Shown: positions 1 through 11,905, numbered from the stretch's first letter. The stretch: 64,000 nucleotides of DNA from Laburnicola sp. R22_1 (GCA_014281115.1 JACONQ010000002.1:4464001-4528000), one strand, 5' to 3'. Numbers and translations are program-made. The notes: generated from the letters alone by a model not told the origin.

Positions 1-1911
1 TCGGTCTCGAATGTCTCGGATCAAACTCATTTCGTAAGATAGAGTTCCGTTACGTCGAAGCTCTTGTACGTTGGAAACCAGCTGTTGCGGGTTGTTGTGC
101 GTCCCGACCCATACACCGTTGACGAAAACCTTGGTAGCAGATGGGTTCATCGTCGAATCGTACTCCTCGAGCAGCTCCATGTTGCGACCCGTCATATAGT
201 CAATGATGGGCGAGCTTTCGCTGCCTACACTGACGTAGCACATGAGTGACAGATTCTTGACAAGTCCGCAAGCTTGTCCTTCGGGCGTTTCAGCCGGACA
301 GACAAGGCCCCAGTGACTGTTGTGGAGTTGGCGCGGCTTAGCGAGCTTGCCGTCTCGACCGACGGGAGTGTTGGTTCGCCGGAGATGAGACAAGGTGGAG
401 GCGTAAGTATAGCGATTCAGCACCTGCGAGACACCGGCTTTTGCCGAGGCCGCCTTCTTCTGATCTCCCCAGTTACCAGTGGCCAGGGAGTACTTTAGAC
501 CGTTGGTCAGAATGCCGCCCTTGATGGCCATTTGCACGTTGAAGTCTTGGTTGTTCTCCACGCATCTCTGGAGGTATTTGTAGACATCCTTGGTGAGCTT
601 GAGGAACAAGATTCGGAAAAGGTTGGCAATCAGCGGGCCCGCAAGATCCAGACGCTTCTTGCCAAAGTGGTCGCGGTCATCCTCCTCCCGTCGTCCCAAG
701 ACGCACTGGAGCAAGCGGTGGATCATGTAGCCGAAGAAGAAGGCTTTCCGCGTATCTTGGCCCTCCCGTTGTGAGATATGCGGCAGGAACTCTCGCTGCA
801 TCACGTCTCGCGCAAACTTCAAGCGCCTTTCCCTGTTCGCGCCCTGAGTCTGCGTTCGAGTCCCGAGATAGTTCAGCGCGCTCTCTCGGTCCTGCAGGAT
901 CGACGCTTCCTCGATGCTGGGCTTCAGCAACTCCATCATGGCCGTGTCGTTGCGGTCGTAGCAAATGTGGCTTAATATGTCCTCGTCGGAGACGATACCA
1001 AGAGCGCGGAACACAATACCGATGGGCACGTCGGCTTTGACGTAGGGGAGCACGGCGTATGCAAAGGGGCCAGCCGTACTACGACTACGCGGCTGGACCA
1101 GCGAGTTTTCGGTCCACTTGATGTTGAAGGATGAAATCAGCCGCGTGCCCTTCTCGACAGCGCTGCGGATCTCGGCCGTCCACGGCACGGGGCCCTGCTT
1201 CTTGCGGAAGACCTGGACGATGTTGGCGGCGCTGCGCTCCTGGGCAATCAGCACCTTTTCGCTGCCGTTGATGACAAAGTAGCCGCCCTGGTCGTAGGGG
1301 CACTCGTTCAGGCCGAACAGGGCATCGTCGGTCTGGTTCCGCAGGTGGCACAGCTCCGAGCGAAGCATGACCGGCAGCTTCCCCAGAAACACCTTGGTCC
1401 CCTCGGCGTCCTCGGCGGCGAAGTCCTCGCGCTCCCACTTGATTTGCTGGGCGCCCGTCGTCTCCACCTCCTCGCCGTCGTCGTCCACGGTCGTCTCGCG
1501 CGCCACCATGATCTTGTTGTCAATGTTCGCCATCATGGCCGACGAGTAGGTGAGGTTGCGCAGGCGCGCCTCGTGCGGGTACAGCTGCACCGTCTGGCCA
1601 TCACCCTCGGTGTGTGTGGGCCGCGCCAGGAAGACGCGGCCGAAGGAGATGATGTAGCGGCGCTTGATGATGGGGTTGTACTCGTCGTCGGCGTTGTAGG
1701 GCGTGTTCTGCTCGAGGATGACGTTGCCGTTCTCCGACACGATGTCCTGGATGGTGTTGCGCGTGAATTCGTCATACGAGTCGAGCTGCTGCGAGACCAG
1801 GCCCTTTGTCTCGAAGAAGGAGGAAATCACCTCCCAGCAGTCGGCGGACGCGATGCCGTCGTCCTCCTCGTACAGCTCCTCGTCCTCCATGTCGTATTCG
1901 TAGTCGGCCAT
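1..1911 (-). CDS. RPB2: RNA polymerase II second-largest subunit, 5' part (runs off the left edge)
   Basis: This is the N-terminal 637 codons of the second-largest subunit of RNA polymerase II, which forms one half of the active-site cleft that makes mRNA. The start at 1911 gives MADYEYDMEDEELYEEDDG, the usual acidic N-terminus. The frame then runs to base 1 without a stop or an intron. Family landmarks read in order: SYDEFTRNTIQDIV, NPIIKRRYIISFGRVFLARP, LGKLPVMLRSELCHL, CPYDQGGYFVINGSEKVL, the lobe region, and HWGLVCPAETPEGQACGLV near the left edge. About half of a normal 1,200-1,250 residue subunit is present; the hybrid-binding and anchor/clamp parts lie outside the window. RPB2 is a single-copy housekeeping gene widely used in fungal phylogeny, so this segment could place the organism. 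What is seen fits Pol II rather than Pol I or III, as judged from the acidic start and the sequence around GGYFVINGSEK. Confidence 0.97.
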   Translation of the reverse strand, partial: MADYEYDMEDEELYEEDDGIASADCWEVISSFFETKGLVSQQLDSYDEFTRNTIQDIVSENGNVILEQNTPYNADDEYNPIIKRRYIISFGRVFLARPTHTEGDGQTVQLYPHEARLRNLTYSSAMMANIDNKIMVARETTVDDDGEEVETTGAQQIKWEREDFAAEDAEGTKVFLGKLPVMLRSELCHLRNQTDDALFGLNECPYDQGGYFVINGSEKVLIAQERSAANIVQVFRKKQGPVPWTAEIRSAVEKGTRLISSFNIKWTENSLVQPRSRSTAGPFAYAVLPYVKADVPIGIVFRALGIVSDEDILSHICYDRNDTAMMELLKPSIEEASILQDRESALNYLGTRTQTQGANRERRLKFARDVMQREFLPHISQREGQDTRKAFFFGYMIHRLLQCVLGRREEDDRDHFGKKRLDLAGPLIANLFRILFLKLTKDVYKYLQRCVENNQDFNVQMAIKGGILTNGLKYSLATGNWGDQKKAASAKAGVSQVLNRYTYASTLSHLRRTNTPVGRDGKLAKPRQLHNSHWGLVCPAETPEGQACGLVKNLSLMCYVSVGSESSPIIDYMTGRNMELLEEYDSTMNPSATKVFVNGVWVGTHNNPQQLVSNVQELRRNGTLSYEMSLIRDIRDR

Positions 1912-3064
1912 GGCTGCGCGCGACGAGGGTAGCGGGCGTCGTGGGTGGTGGAGGGGCGAGGTCGAGTCGCGGAGCGCTCTTTCTTTCTTTGGTCGCGCCG
2001 GCGGCGACTGCCTCAAACAAGGGCCCGGGGAAATGTTTCTCCGTTGCCGGTTGCGTCTAGCCTAGCGCCCGCCTTTCACCTTGGCCCCCTCACCATCTCT
2101 CACCACCCCCCATGCGCCGTCTACACGACGCCTAGTCCTCTGCCCACCCAGTCCAGGTCCTCACACTCACCGTTCGGCTTCCCACATCGGCGATCCTATC
2201 CGGCCCCAGCAGCCCATCCCGCTTACCCGAGCGACCGTTCACTTCGAACACAGCAAGAACCTGGGGTCTGCCGCGCCCGTGTAACAGGGCCTCGTGTACC
2301 CGATCGTGTAAAAACGTACCCTAGTGGTTTAGACTTTATAACTGCGTATATATATATATATAATAGACAGTTAATGTAGTAAAAAGAACTCCTCTAGCAC
2401 CGTATAGCACAGCACACTAAGTTAACTATTACTCTACACCTTACCACTCTTTTAGTCTGCATCGAACGCACCAGTCCATCTGTAAATATCCCTCCCACCC
2501 ACACGCCAGAAAAACAAGACAAGGAGGAGGAGAATTTAGAAAACTTAATAAATTAACTTGCTGTATATATATATATACGTACGCTTACTACCCAACCATG
2601 CCCATCCTCAGCCCCTCTCCTTAGAATCAAAACAAAACAGAAGTCCATTATTTACAAGAATCTAGTAGAAAACTCCATTCACCCTCATTACCCATTCACA
2701 ATGTCGTTATTTCATTTAAGAGGGAGGCGAGGGACTTACGAATAATACATTCTTTCTACGCGATGCCCATGGGGGAAGATATATATCCCACTTAATCAGC
2801 ATTATCCTCCACAATCCAATCCAATCCAATTCACACATGTACAAGATCCCTTAGCTACGTATGACTACACCTGCACGTCAATCAACATGCCAACATACAT
2901 CTCAGCTCCGCAAACCCCATCGCCCCAAGCAAGAATCTTCAATCGAAAAAATGGTATCATTCATAATCACTCTCCTAACCCTCATCTTCTCCCTCCACCT
3001 CCAGAACACACTACCTACCTAATACAAAACCCTCCCACCCAAACCACCACCCCACAAGAAACCA
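1912..3064. other. Intergenic: RPB2 promoter and AT-rich spacer
   Basis: About 1.15 kb separates the RPB2 start from the stop of the next gene. The part next to RPB2 (about 1912-2300) is C-rich on the plus strand, as expected for a pyrimidine-rich fungal promoter. From about 2330 to 2880 it is AT-rich, with two short (TA)n microsatellites near 2347-2361 and 2563-2576. I see no further gene. Confidence 0.6.
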
Positions 3065-4666
3065 TCAATCCCTCCGCCGCCGCCCATCCCTATCATCCCT
3101 CCTATATCTCTCGCGACTCCGGTCTCGATCTCGGTCTCGCCGACCCTCCCGATACCGATCCGTACTCCGCTCCCGTCTCCGTTCCTCGTACCGCCCATCT
3201 CCATCACGATCGCGACGCTCCCCCCTCGGGCTACGGCTCCGCTCCCGCTTCCACCTATCATCATGATACTGAGTATGGCGCTCTCTCCTCCTCCCGTCAT
3301 CCCTCCGCGGCTCATATCTGTCGCGCGAATCCCTACTGTTTCTAGACTCTGGCTGTCGCCGCTGATCGTTAGCCTCTTTTGAAGCCGCGGGCCGATCAAT
3401 AATGAGCTTGTTGACGACCGAATCGCTAACTATATCGCGCCCATGGTCGCCGCGGTACTGTTTCTTCTTTTGGAGGTTGTCAATGCCGCCGAATCCGCCT
3501 GCTGCCCGCCGCCGCTTCATATTCGTGTTATCTCGCCAGTCATCCGCAATCTTCGAGACACTCTGTGAAAAGTCGACGTGGATGCGGTGATCATCGATCA
3601 GCACGCCGTCCATCTTGAAATACGCCGCCTCGCACTCCTTCGGATTCGAGTACTCGATGAAGGCATACTGCAGACTGTCGCCCGTCTTCTTGTCGCGTAT
3701 GATTTCGCAGCTCATAATCTTGCCGAACCGCGAGAAGATGAGCTCCAGATCCTCGTCCTGCGTCACCGGGTTGAGCTTGCAGACAAACAGCACGTTTTCC
3801 GGCGGCGCGACCTCGGCGAACGGCAAGTCGCCCACCATCTCGAGCGTAAGCGCCTGTGCCCGCGCCTCACGTTCGGCGCGGATGCGCTCTAGGGCTTCCG
3901 GGTCTCTCTCTTCCTCTAGCGTCTCGTCGTGTCCAACGCGCACGGTAGCGAGCTGTGCTGCCGAAGGAATCGGGCTCTCTGGAGGTTCCACGAGGCCGGT
4001 TGGGTCATCGTATGGGTCGTCTAGGACGACGGTATGCAGGATGCGGATATCTTTGAGCGGCCGGCCCTTGTTGTCGATAAACGCCGCGTTGATCTTCTCG
4101 AGCGCGTCGAAGCCCTCCACAACCTGCCCGAATATCGCAGCCTTGCCGTCTAAGAAGTCGGATTTTTGGCCAAGGGTGATGATGAACTGACTCGCTGCAA
4201 AACGCTCGTCTGGATCGTCCGGCGCGGGCACCGTCGCCATGCTAACGGTGCCCATCTCTTCGTGCTTCAGCTTGGGCTTGAACTCTGGCTTGAACGTTTT
4301 CTTGGTCGCGTCCGCAGGGTCGAGGAGACCCCAGATGGAGCGGCCGCCATCGCTGTCGGCGGAGCCGGGGCCGATTGGGTCGCCTGTTTGGCAGGAGAAG
4401 TTGGGCTGCACGCTATGAACGGGCGCGAAGTTGTAGTACTTGACTTTGCAGAGCTTGAGGAAGCTAGAGGTGGCGAGCTGTCAGTATCTGTCGTGTGCTC
4501 AGCTTACTTCGTTATGGCAGAGGGAAGCGCCATGCGTCTGCCGTGGTCGAGTAAAGTCTGGAGCGATAGAGTATGGGTTGACTTACTTTTCGCAGCACTT
4601 GGGCGCGTCGTCGACCAGCAGGTCAATGGTAATGTCACCGAGGGACGTTTCTAGCAGCACCGACAT
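3065..4666 (-). CDS. PPIL4-type cyclophilin: peptidyl-prolyl isomerase with RNA-binding domain
   Basis: A 492-residue nuclear peptidyl-prolyl cis-trans isomerase of the PPIL4 (fungal cyp6) type. Exon 1 is 4666-4587 and exon 2 is 4463-3065. The 123-nt intron has a GTAAGT donor, a CTGAC branch site and a CTAG acceptor, and it joins ...CCE to [13 protein letters not shown] exactly as in the family. The cyclophilin domain fills about residues 1-165 ([35 protein letters not shown]). A linker rich in Glu and Arg follows. An RRM comes at about residues 240-320, with RNP2-like VLFVCKLNP and RNP1-like YAFIEYSN. The C-terminal 150 residues are rich in Arg, Asp and Ser (RDRD, RERRD), a tail common in splicing-associated proteins. 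Proteins of this family associate with spliceosomes; the precise substrate here is not shown by the sequence. The gene lies head to tail with RPB2. Confidence 0.95.
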
Positions 4667-5361
4667 GATTGCGTGGTGCTGGAGAGCTTGTCGCAAAAGC
4701 TGGGGAGAAGCCGCTGGGAGCTTTGGCCACCGGAGATTTGTTTCTCCGAAGCTCCGTCCAACGTCCACATTCATTGATGCTGTGTATTATATATCCTGGG
4801 GTAACTCGCATGTGTTGTATCTACTAGGCTTTAATGGAAATGGTTCTTAACAGCTCTTCGTCATTTCTATCCTTGTAGTAACACGCAAGCCTATACAAAG
4901 AACAACTCTCAGCAGCATCTAGTATCGTGCGGTAACTCATTATCTAGCTTTTACTAACATCCTGGCTACATTAGTACCTAGAATTTGATAGCGAGCATCC
5001 TTATGCTACCCTTGCATTACAAATCCTGGGGTAACACGTAAACATATACAAAAGGCGGCTTTGATAGGATTCAAGTATCCTGGGGTGACTTGGGGTCAAA
5101 TTTTCAGTCGTCAATCTACTACCTAACATGCCTAGATTTGGTATCCTACAAGCATGCACGGCATTCGTAAAGCGTATTCTGGATACACACAGAGGGAAAA
5201 AACCGGCACAGCATGCTACTACTAGTAGGTCACACACTTGACTTTCCGAAAAGTTATCCCAGGGTATCTCGACCCGCAAAACCATTCATTCATCTTATAC
5301 GAAAAAATTACAAAAAACCGCCTTCCCTCCCCTCCCAACCCCACCGGAAAGCAAAAACCCC
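4667..5361. other. Intergenic spacer
   Basis: About 700 bp between the cyclophilin promoter and the stop of the next minus-strand gene. It is moderately AT-rich. The phrase 'cctggggtaac' or a close variant recurs near 4795, 5027, 5070 and 5260, a weak dispersed repeat. I see no gene. Confidence 0.5.
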
Positions 5362-8021
5362 CTACTCGGGCCGCCGCAAGAGCTGCTCGACCCACTCGAA
5401 GCCCTCCAAGCGGGCGGGACCGAACTGCAGCACCGTCGCAATCATGGTGACGAGCTGCACGTCCGCAGCCGTCAGCTCCACATCTTGACGGCCGTAAACG
5501 GCGCTGAGGAGCCCCTCGTTGGCCTTTCGCCACTCGCGCCTGTCGTCGGCGGTGTGGAGGAGGGCTCCTCGTGCGCGCGTCCGGTCCAGCGCTTGGTTGA
5601 TGAAGGCGGCGGTGACGGAGCGGTATGCGTCGCCCAGCGCATTTGGGCTCGACGCAATGGTCGATTTGGGGACGGTCGGGAATTGAGCGAGGTCGACGTT
5701 TCCGCTTGACATCGCGTCGGTCCACGGTCCGACGTTGATGACCGTCTCGCTGTCTCCCTCGCTGTCACGGGCAGCACCCAATTCTCCTTCGCGCCCGTAG
5801 GCGGAACCGATTTCCGTCTCTTCGTCCGCAACGACACCGGTCCTTCCTTCATCGCTGGTCAAAGCGACGCCAACTCCTCCCATGTTGTACGCCGTAGCGT
5901 CATCCTCCGCCTCACTCGCCCAACCAAGGCCAAATCTTTCCTCGATGTAGGCCGCAGCCTCATAATCTTCCTCGCGCGCCGAAGCAACGCCAAATCCTCC
6001 CTCGCTGTACACCGCAGCCTCCCCCTGGTCCTCTCCTCCACTCTCCGAAGAAACACGCAAATCGCTCAATCCACCATGACGCGCCGTCACAAGCAAAGGG
6101 GGAAAGGGCATGGAAGTGCGGGGTGGACTTACGTTCAAAGAATTGGAGCGCATATGCTCTCTAGCATTACGCTCTCGAGAAGTCGGAAAGAGATACGCCT
6201 CACTCTCGAAACTCCGGTGCGGAAGCGCACGGTGAAAGTCGCCTTTCATGGCCGCAAGATTCTGCTGTCGGGCATCGCGACGGGCGTCGGCAGCAGCGCG
6301 GCGCTGGGCGATCGTCACCTTTGGGACAGTCTTCGCTGTCAAAGGACTGCCCTGCTGGCTCGGACCCGCGGTCGGAAGAGTCGTGTTAGTTCGCATGCGG
6401 GAGCTTGCACTGGTGGCTAAGTGCGCGGCTGGCTCGGCGACCATGTCCTTCTCTTTCTCGTCTTGTCCGCCGTTCTCTTTACTGGAAACCGTGTCCCAGC
6501 TGCTGGCGTACGAAGGTTCGTCCTCCTCGTCCGTGGTGCCCGAACCTTGATAGAGTTCGGCTTGCTGACGCCGCGGAAAACCACGGTAAGGCATTGGCTC
6601 ATGGGTGTCCGAATAGACCGAACTGCTGCGCGAATGGGCCTCTTCGTGGGGCTTCAGCTTGTAGATCACGCGTTGCTGGCTGGGTGACTCAGGCTCGTCA
6701 GTTTGGACGTCTGCCAGGCCCTTGACCCTGGTGAAGAAACGGCCGCTGCGACGGGCATCTTTCTCGCGCGGTGTCTTGTCGAAGACATTCTTTGACTTCT
6801 GCTCATTGTCCTCGCTGCTTTGCTCCTCGGGCTGGATGACTTGTTGCACATTGTGGCGGTCTTGCTGCACATTGCGACTACGTTGCTGGTCGCTTGATTC
6901 CGCCTGGGCTTGGCCGGGGAACAAGTGGTATAGCGGTGAAGAAATCTGACGTACACCATTCGGAGCGTAAACATCGTGTGCCAGGAGTGGGCTCTGCATT
7001 GGAGAGGACAGCGAGCGGTAAGCCACACTGGTAGGAGCAGAGCCGGCTCGAGATTTCAGATTGAGCGGCGCGGGACGGTCGGGTGTATCGGGTGGGTAAG
7101 CCTGAGACGACGTAGATGATGTTCGCGTAGTGCTCTTCGTCGCTGCGCTTGCTGTCCGCGTACTCCTCTTGGTAGCTGAGTATGCTGTCTGCATACTGCT
7201 CTTCGCGGCCGAACTTCCTGTCTGCATACTGCTCTTCGTAGCTGAGCTTGCTCGATGCTCTCTCAAGGCTGGGAGCGAGCCGACCTTGGAAGCCAGAGGC
7301 GATGAAACCAGAGACGATGACGCGTAGCGCGGGTGCAGTGGCGACGCGAGGTGCTGCTCAAAGGAGATCTCAGAGGAGTCCGGACTCTTTGGCGAGGTGC
7401 TAGCAAACTGGCCATCCGAGCGGGTTCTCAGGAGGGCGCTCGTTTTCTTGCCCAAAGAGCGGAAAGGCGACTTCAGTGACGTGCGGGAGGGTCGTACCGA
7501 AAGCACCAGCCTCGCTGGCTTCTCCGCTGGCTTCTCCACCGGCTCCTGCCGACAGGCCTGGAGTACCTCCAGGAGGCTCTCCTTGTGATCGTCAACCCCA
7601 TCTTCCTCATCCGCATCCTCGTCAGACTCCCCTTCCACCCTCCTCGGCTTCGGCTTGGCGGGCTCCGCTCGAAGATGCGTCACATCCTCGACCAACTTGC
7701 GGAGTTTCTCATTCTCAATCCTAGCCGTCGGATATCCCTTGAAACAGTCAGGACGCTCATCTCACGTGTCAGTTAGTCAGAGACGGGGTATACTTGATCA
7801 ACGCCCAGCTCGCGTATGTGCTTCTTGGCCTCTTCAAAGTGCTCGTTGGAGTCGCAGATCCAATAGGTGAATAGACTCAGGTGGAGCTCATGAATGGTAC
7901 CGTCCATGATCTCCTTCGTGAGCTGCGGGATCTCGTCCGCTGTCCATGTGACGTGGAACGAGTGGCCTCGGCGGTGACCCGAAGGCTTGCGCCCCTGCAT
8001 GTCTCCCGACATGGTTGACAT
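5362..8021 (-). CDS. Hypothetical Ser/Thr-rich protein with acidic repeats, 867 residues
   Basis: I do not recognise this protein. Exon 1 (8021-7794) encodes 76 residues starting MSTMSGDMQGRKPSGHRRG. A 56-nt intron (GTATAC donor, CTAAC branch, CAAG acceptor) joins it in frame to exon 2 (7737-5362). The N-terminal 100 residues look folded (DEIPQLTKEIMDGTIHELHL, KHIRELGVDQ). Then come a long disordered Ser/Thr/Pro-rich part, a short degenerate repeat around residues 220-265 with units like SSMQT, SATKRSTRT and SAATKSTTRT, and an acidic block around 640-750 with units of about 25 residues around YSEGGFGVASA, YIEERFGLGWA and YNMGGVGVALT. The last 90 residues look folded and helical (YRSVTAAFINQALDRTRARG). 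A GTAAGT at 6132 could mark a small in-frame intron. No enzyme motif is visible. It could be a cortical or scaffold protein, but that is a guess. Confidence 0.75.
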
Positions 8022-8541
8022 GGTCGGCGAGACGTAAACAAATGGGGTGAGACAGAGAGGGGACAAATGCCAAAAGGTCTTCGAAAGAAGAGAAGAGGTG
8101 CGGCTGCGGCGGAGACGCGGACGCGGACGCGGCAAAAACTTTTCGCGGACGCGTTGAGGGTGAGTAGAGAAAAGGTGCAACTGTCGCGGGGCAGGTTTTC
8201 AAGTGTCCACGAGCAACGCGAAAAGAGTGCGGCGCCAGTGACGTCCCTTTCACCGCGAGGTGGTCTTGGCAGCAAACGGAGCTCGAGGACCTCGCGAGTT
8301 AGACTCGAGATGGCCAAGACGGGGAAAGAGTAGGGTAAGGAGGAACCAGTGTGTGCGGTGAATGCACTAGATATTCAATTTGCACTTAAAATACATGACT
8401 GAGCAAGGAAAGGTCGGGGTAATGGGGATGATTAAGGAGTAGTAGAGACAACAATAGCAATGTTTTCCAAGCAGGACTCCTTCGTATGCCACCGAGGCCT
8501 ATCGCGAAAACGAATGTCCAATCCGCCACAGACCAAGCTTT
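8022..8541. other. Intergenic: promoter of the 5.4-8.0 kb gene
   Basis: About 520 bp containing the upstream region of the unknown Ser/Thr-rich gene and the 3' flank of the secreted-protein gene. It is GC-normal, with GC-rich 'cggacgcggacgcggac'-like short repetition near 8110-8135. I see no gene. Confidence 0.5.
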
Positions 8542-9329
8542 CTAGAACTGGTCCTCAAAGTCGTCGGAGTCGTCGTCGTGGTGGTCCTTGGTCCAATGCT
8601 TCTGCTTCTTCCACGGGTTCGCGTTGAGCGCCGCGAGCGGATAGTACGTGCAGGCCTGCTTCTCCACGCCTTGCTGGTTGAAGTTGAAGTTGTTGACAAA
8701 GACCTGCCACTGGCCAGTCTCGCCGAGAGGGCAGAATGTAAACTCGCCGCCCTGGGTGATGCCTTGGGTAGACGGCCAGGTGAGGTACGACGGGGTGGGG
8801 TCCACGAGTTGTAGAGGGTTGTTGCCGGTGTGGTACCAGCCGGTGGAGATGGCGCTTGGGGGAAGCCATCCGACCTTGGTGTACTTGACGGCACCGGTGA
8901 CGGCATCAACGTAAAGCTGGAGAGGCTCCCTGCTGACCTGCACATTGTTAATAACCTGCATCGACCGCCATGCCAAAGGAGAGGTTGACTTACGGTGTAC
9001 ATTTGGGTATCGTCGTCCACGAAGAAGGTTGCCAGCTTGGGGTCCCACCATTTGTTGTAGGGTGTCGCGACCAGGATGCCCTTCTCTAATCTAATGGCAA
9101 AGGAGTCGAACGGACATTGCCATTTCTGAGTCTCCGGCTCGTCCGCCCAGGGATCACATCGGTCGTTGACCTTCAAGTTGAAGAAGTGCGGGTGCGTCGT
9201 CTTGGGCTTCCAATGGCCACGGTCATCGTGGTGATCATCCTCGGCGTCATCGCCATCGCCGCGACGCTCGATGACATGAGTTGAGGCCAGGCCAAACAAG
9301 AGCCAAGGAAGAAGAGCGCCAAATCTCAT
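8542..9329 (-). CDS. Small secreted protein, possibly a cell-wall protein
   Basis: A secreted protein of about 243-249 residues. Exon 1 (9329-8994) starts with a signal peptide, MRFGALLPWLLFGLAS. An Asp/His-rich stretch follows, then HPHFFNLKVNDRCDPW. The intron begins GTAAGT at 8993. Two in-frame acceptors exist: 8956 gives a 38-nt intron and 8938 gives a 56-nt intron with a TTAAC branch. The second is the more usual length, so exon 2 is most likely 8937-8542. The mature part has aromatic-rich segments (PYNKWWDPKLATFFVDDDTQ, GWLPPSAISTGWYHTGNNP, TFCPLGETGQWQVFVNNF) and ends in a charged DDDSDDFEDQF tail. The layout recalls fungal PhiA/IgE-binding-type cell-wall proteins, but I cannot confirm homology. 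Three cysteines are visible in the mature chain. Confidence 0.8.
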
Positions 9330-10030
9330 CGTGAATGGAAATGTAACGAGTGTGTCAGAAAGATAGTGGATGTGAGAGTGGTAACTGAAGAGCTGAAACG
9401 ATTTTGGCCAGATGAAGTGAATTTATGATGAACTGAGACCCGCGTGATCTTGTTTTGATACACACGAGTTGGGCTGTGGTCGGAATGTAGGATAACACAT
9501 GATGTCCTGATTTGGAGGTTGCTCCAACGAGATTACCTACAGATTCCAGCGGAGAGTGCGAGGAATGAGAGCTTTGTGTACACCAAGATTGATCTCAGCA
9601 TCGGAAAAGCAGGGGAAAACTGCTACACTTCTGGCGGTGCATAGCTGCAGATTGCAGATGAATCCGGCCGTGATGACAACGAAAATTGTGAGCCTTGTCA
9701 GTCCATCGAAGCAAGAAGAGCTCGGAACTGGCTCAAGACAATTCTAGCACGAGTTCCCAGCTTGCATTCCTGCAGTTCTTAGCGGAATGGTCGGCGTAAT
9801 AAGCAATCCCTTTGCCTTGGTATGGTAGCATCGAGAACTAGAAAGACCGGGCTTTGTCAAAGAGAACGTCGTTGTCTGGACGATCAGGAATTGCGGGTGA
9901 GCTGGGTGGACGTTGGAAGGAGGGCAACACTGGGCGAGACTGCATGGCACGCATCAATCTGCTGCGCAGCACGTATCCCTAACTATATACAGCTAGGGCT
10001 TAAAGAATAGCTTACTTACCTAAATTTATA
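9330..10030. other. Intergenic: secreted-protein promoter and left border of the repeat island
   Basis: Normal-composition DNA upstream of the secreted-protein gene. From about 9950 it contains one arm of an inverted repeat (GCACGCATC, CTGCTGCGCAGCAC) whose partner lies at 12150-12200. From about 10000 it becomes AT-rich. I see no gene. Confidence 0.6.
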
Positions 10031-11905
10031 TAACGTACTTTGCACTCGAGTCGGACACTCCATCGAGTCGGACACTTTGCCAAGACCCCACTAAAACGTA
10101 CTATCAGCAACAGTATAACGCGATGCCTTAACTACACAATAAACTACTAGCGTTAAAAGAAGCGCGTATATAGCTTGCGATCTAGGCTATTAAATAAGAC
10201 GCAACACTTTTTTAGCGACGCGCTGTAGCTATCTACAACGTCTCTTGAAGTACACGTAGCGACTAACGCGCTAGAAAGACGTTTAGACGCGACTACGCAC
10301 CTAATAAAATAAGACTTACTATAAGAGAGGAGCAGGCGATTATAGAGCATATACTCGACCTAAACGCGTAAGAATTTCCACCTCGGCTCGATGCTATAAA
10401 AGATATGGCTAATTCTTTACTAGCTGCACGCCACTATAAACTAGTTGGCCAGAGGTGGCCTTATGACTTTGTTAAGCGCTAGCTAGAGCTTAAAGTTAAG
10501 TTTAATCGAAAGTACAACTATAAGAAAGCTCTTTAGGAGGATTCTAAGGTAATATAAGACTAGTTCTGGCTTGTAAAGAATATAAAGGCCAAACATAATA
10601 TTCTAGACAAGGACACCTACAATTTTAATAAAGCAGGCTTTATAATAGGCATAATATTAACTAGAGTAGTAGTTATAGGCTCTAAGCATTAAGGACGGCT
10701 AAAGCAGGTGCAGTAGGGTAATAGGGAGTGGATAATAGTTATCTAAGGCATTAATATAATGGGATGGTAGATCCCACCCTTTATTATCTTTGGGGGCAAG
10801 CACTACCTCTCTGCCTAGTATAAGGAGAAGAATCTACCTTATAATTAGGTTATTACAGTCTCTAAGAATAGCTAGATAATAAATAAGCTTAGTCTATAGT
10901 GACTAAAGCACTTTAATAAGCATACAAAGAGGCGTGTTATTAGCATAATATATTTGCTTATTCTTAATAGCTATAAGAGTTATAACTTGTTTAAATTTAA
11001 ATAGTATTATAAGAAGAGCAATATTGTTACTCTTTATATGATCTCGCATTTGTCGCACCTCTTATAGCCACTTAATGTGGGCTGTTTCGCGCCTTTAAAA
11101 AAGACGTATGGGCGCTAAGCTAAGGATTTAATACGCAACCACATCACGCACATTACTAAAATCGAGTTTCTACCTTACTTTATTACTGCTTTTAAGGCTT
11201 TGTTTACTAAAAGTAATATTAAAGGAGGCTTTTAAGGTGCTGGCCTAGTGCCCCACAACCTAGAAGCTGTAATATCGTAGCTTAACGTCCGCCTGCGTAC
11301 GCCTTTACTTTATATTATTTGCAATAGTATATAGAAGTTATAAACTCTATAAAATAGTATAAAACTTAGGTTGTAATTAACGCTAGTTAAGTAGAGGATT
11401 TAAAGGCATGTGGATAGTTCCCTAACTTATATAGTTAAGGCGATAGAAAAGCTTATTAAAGACGCTGAGATAATAGGACATTCTTTAGTATTAATAACTA
11501 AACGCAACACCGAACTTTAAGCTGCTAATAAGGTCGCCACACAATGTAAATTATATAAAAGAAAGCGATTGCAGCAAGAAGAAGTCCTTATAGTTAAAGA
11601 GGGCTAGTAACTAGCTACTCTAAAGGACTTTGGAGTGCGTAGTGATGGCAAGAAGGCAAAGAAGAGGGTGCGCACTAATAGAGGCGAATCCGCTTAACAG
11701 CGCTATAGACGCTACGGCAAGCCTAGGCATAATAAAAAAATCTATAGACAGCTTATAGAAGTAGATTCTAAATAGTTTAGCCTATTTAGACTATTAAAAA
11801 TAGTTTATGTTAACTCTATACTATTGTAAATAGTATAGAACTTAGTGGAGTCTTGGCAAAGTGTCTAACTCGATAGAGTGTCCGACTCGAGTGCAAAGTA
11901 CGTTA
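10031..11905 (+). mobile_element. Fot1/Pogo-type DNA transposon with terminal inverted repeats, RIP-degraded
   Basis: A 1,875-bp element bounded by inverted repeats of about 65 bp (10031-10097 and 11840-11905) that begin TAACGTACTTTGCACTCGAG, with a TA duplication outside each end. That is the target preference and size of the fungal Fot1/Pogo family (Tc1/mariner superfamily, DDE_1 transposase). Inside each arm the motif CGAGTCGGACACT occurs twice in direct order, a likely transposase-binding site (inference). Differences between the two arms are mostly C/T or G/A, as expected from RIP. The interior is broken by many TAA/TAG codons on the coding strand. Confidence 0.9.
10140..11720 (+). pseudogene. 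Pogo/Fot1 transposase relic (CENP-B HTH plus DDE_1)
   Basis: Reading the plus strand through stops recovers a Pogo-type transposase. The HTH part has REEQAIIEHILDL and ARHYKLVGQRWPYDFVKR. The DDE domain has DKDTYNFNKAGFIIGI, then GREW-like and IPPFIIFGGKHYLSAWY segments, and SHLSHLLQPLDVGCFAPLKK. The C-terminal tail is basic and Gln-rich. Most stops are TAG or TAA where the family has Trp or Gln codons, which is what G-to-A and C-to-T change produces. The antisense open frame at 10153-10350 is only a shadow. No functional enzyme can be made from this copy. Confidence 0.85.

Noticed and set aside
1345..1932. 195-codon plus-strand frame opposite RPB2
   Set aside because: It is an antisense shadow of the conserved polymerase subunit.
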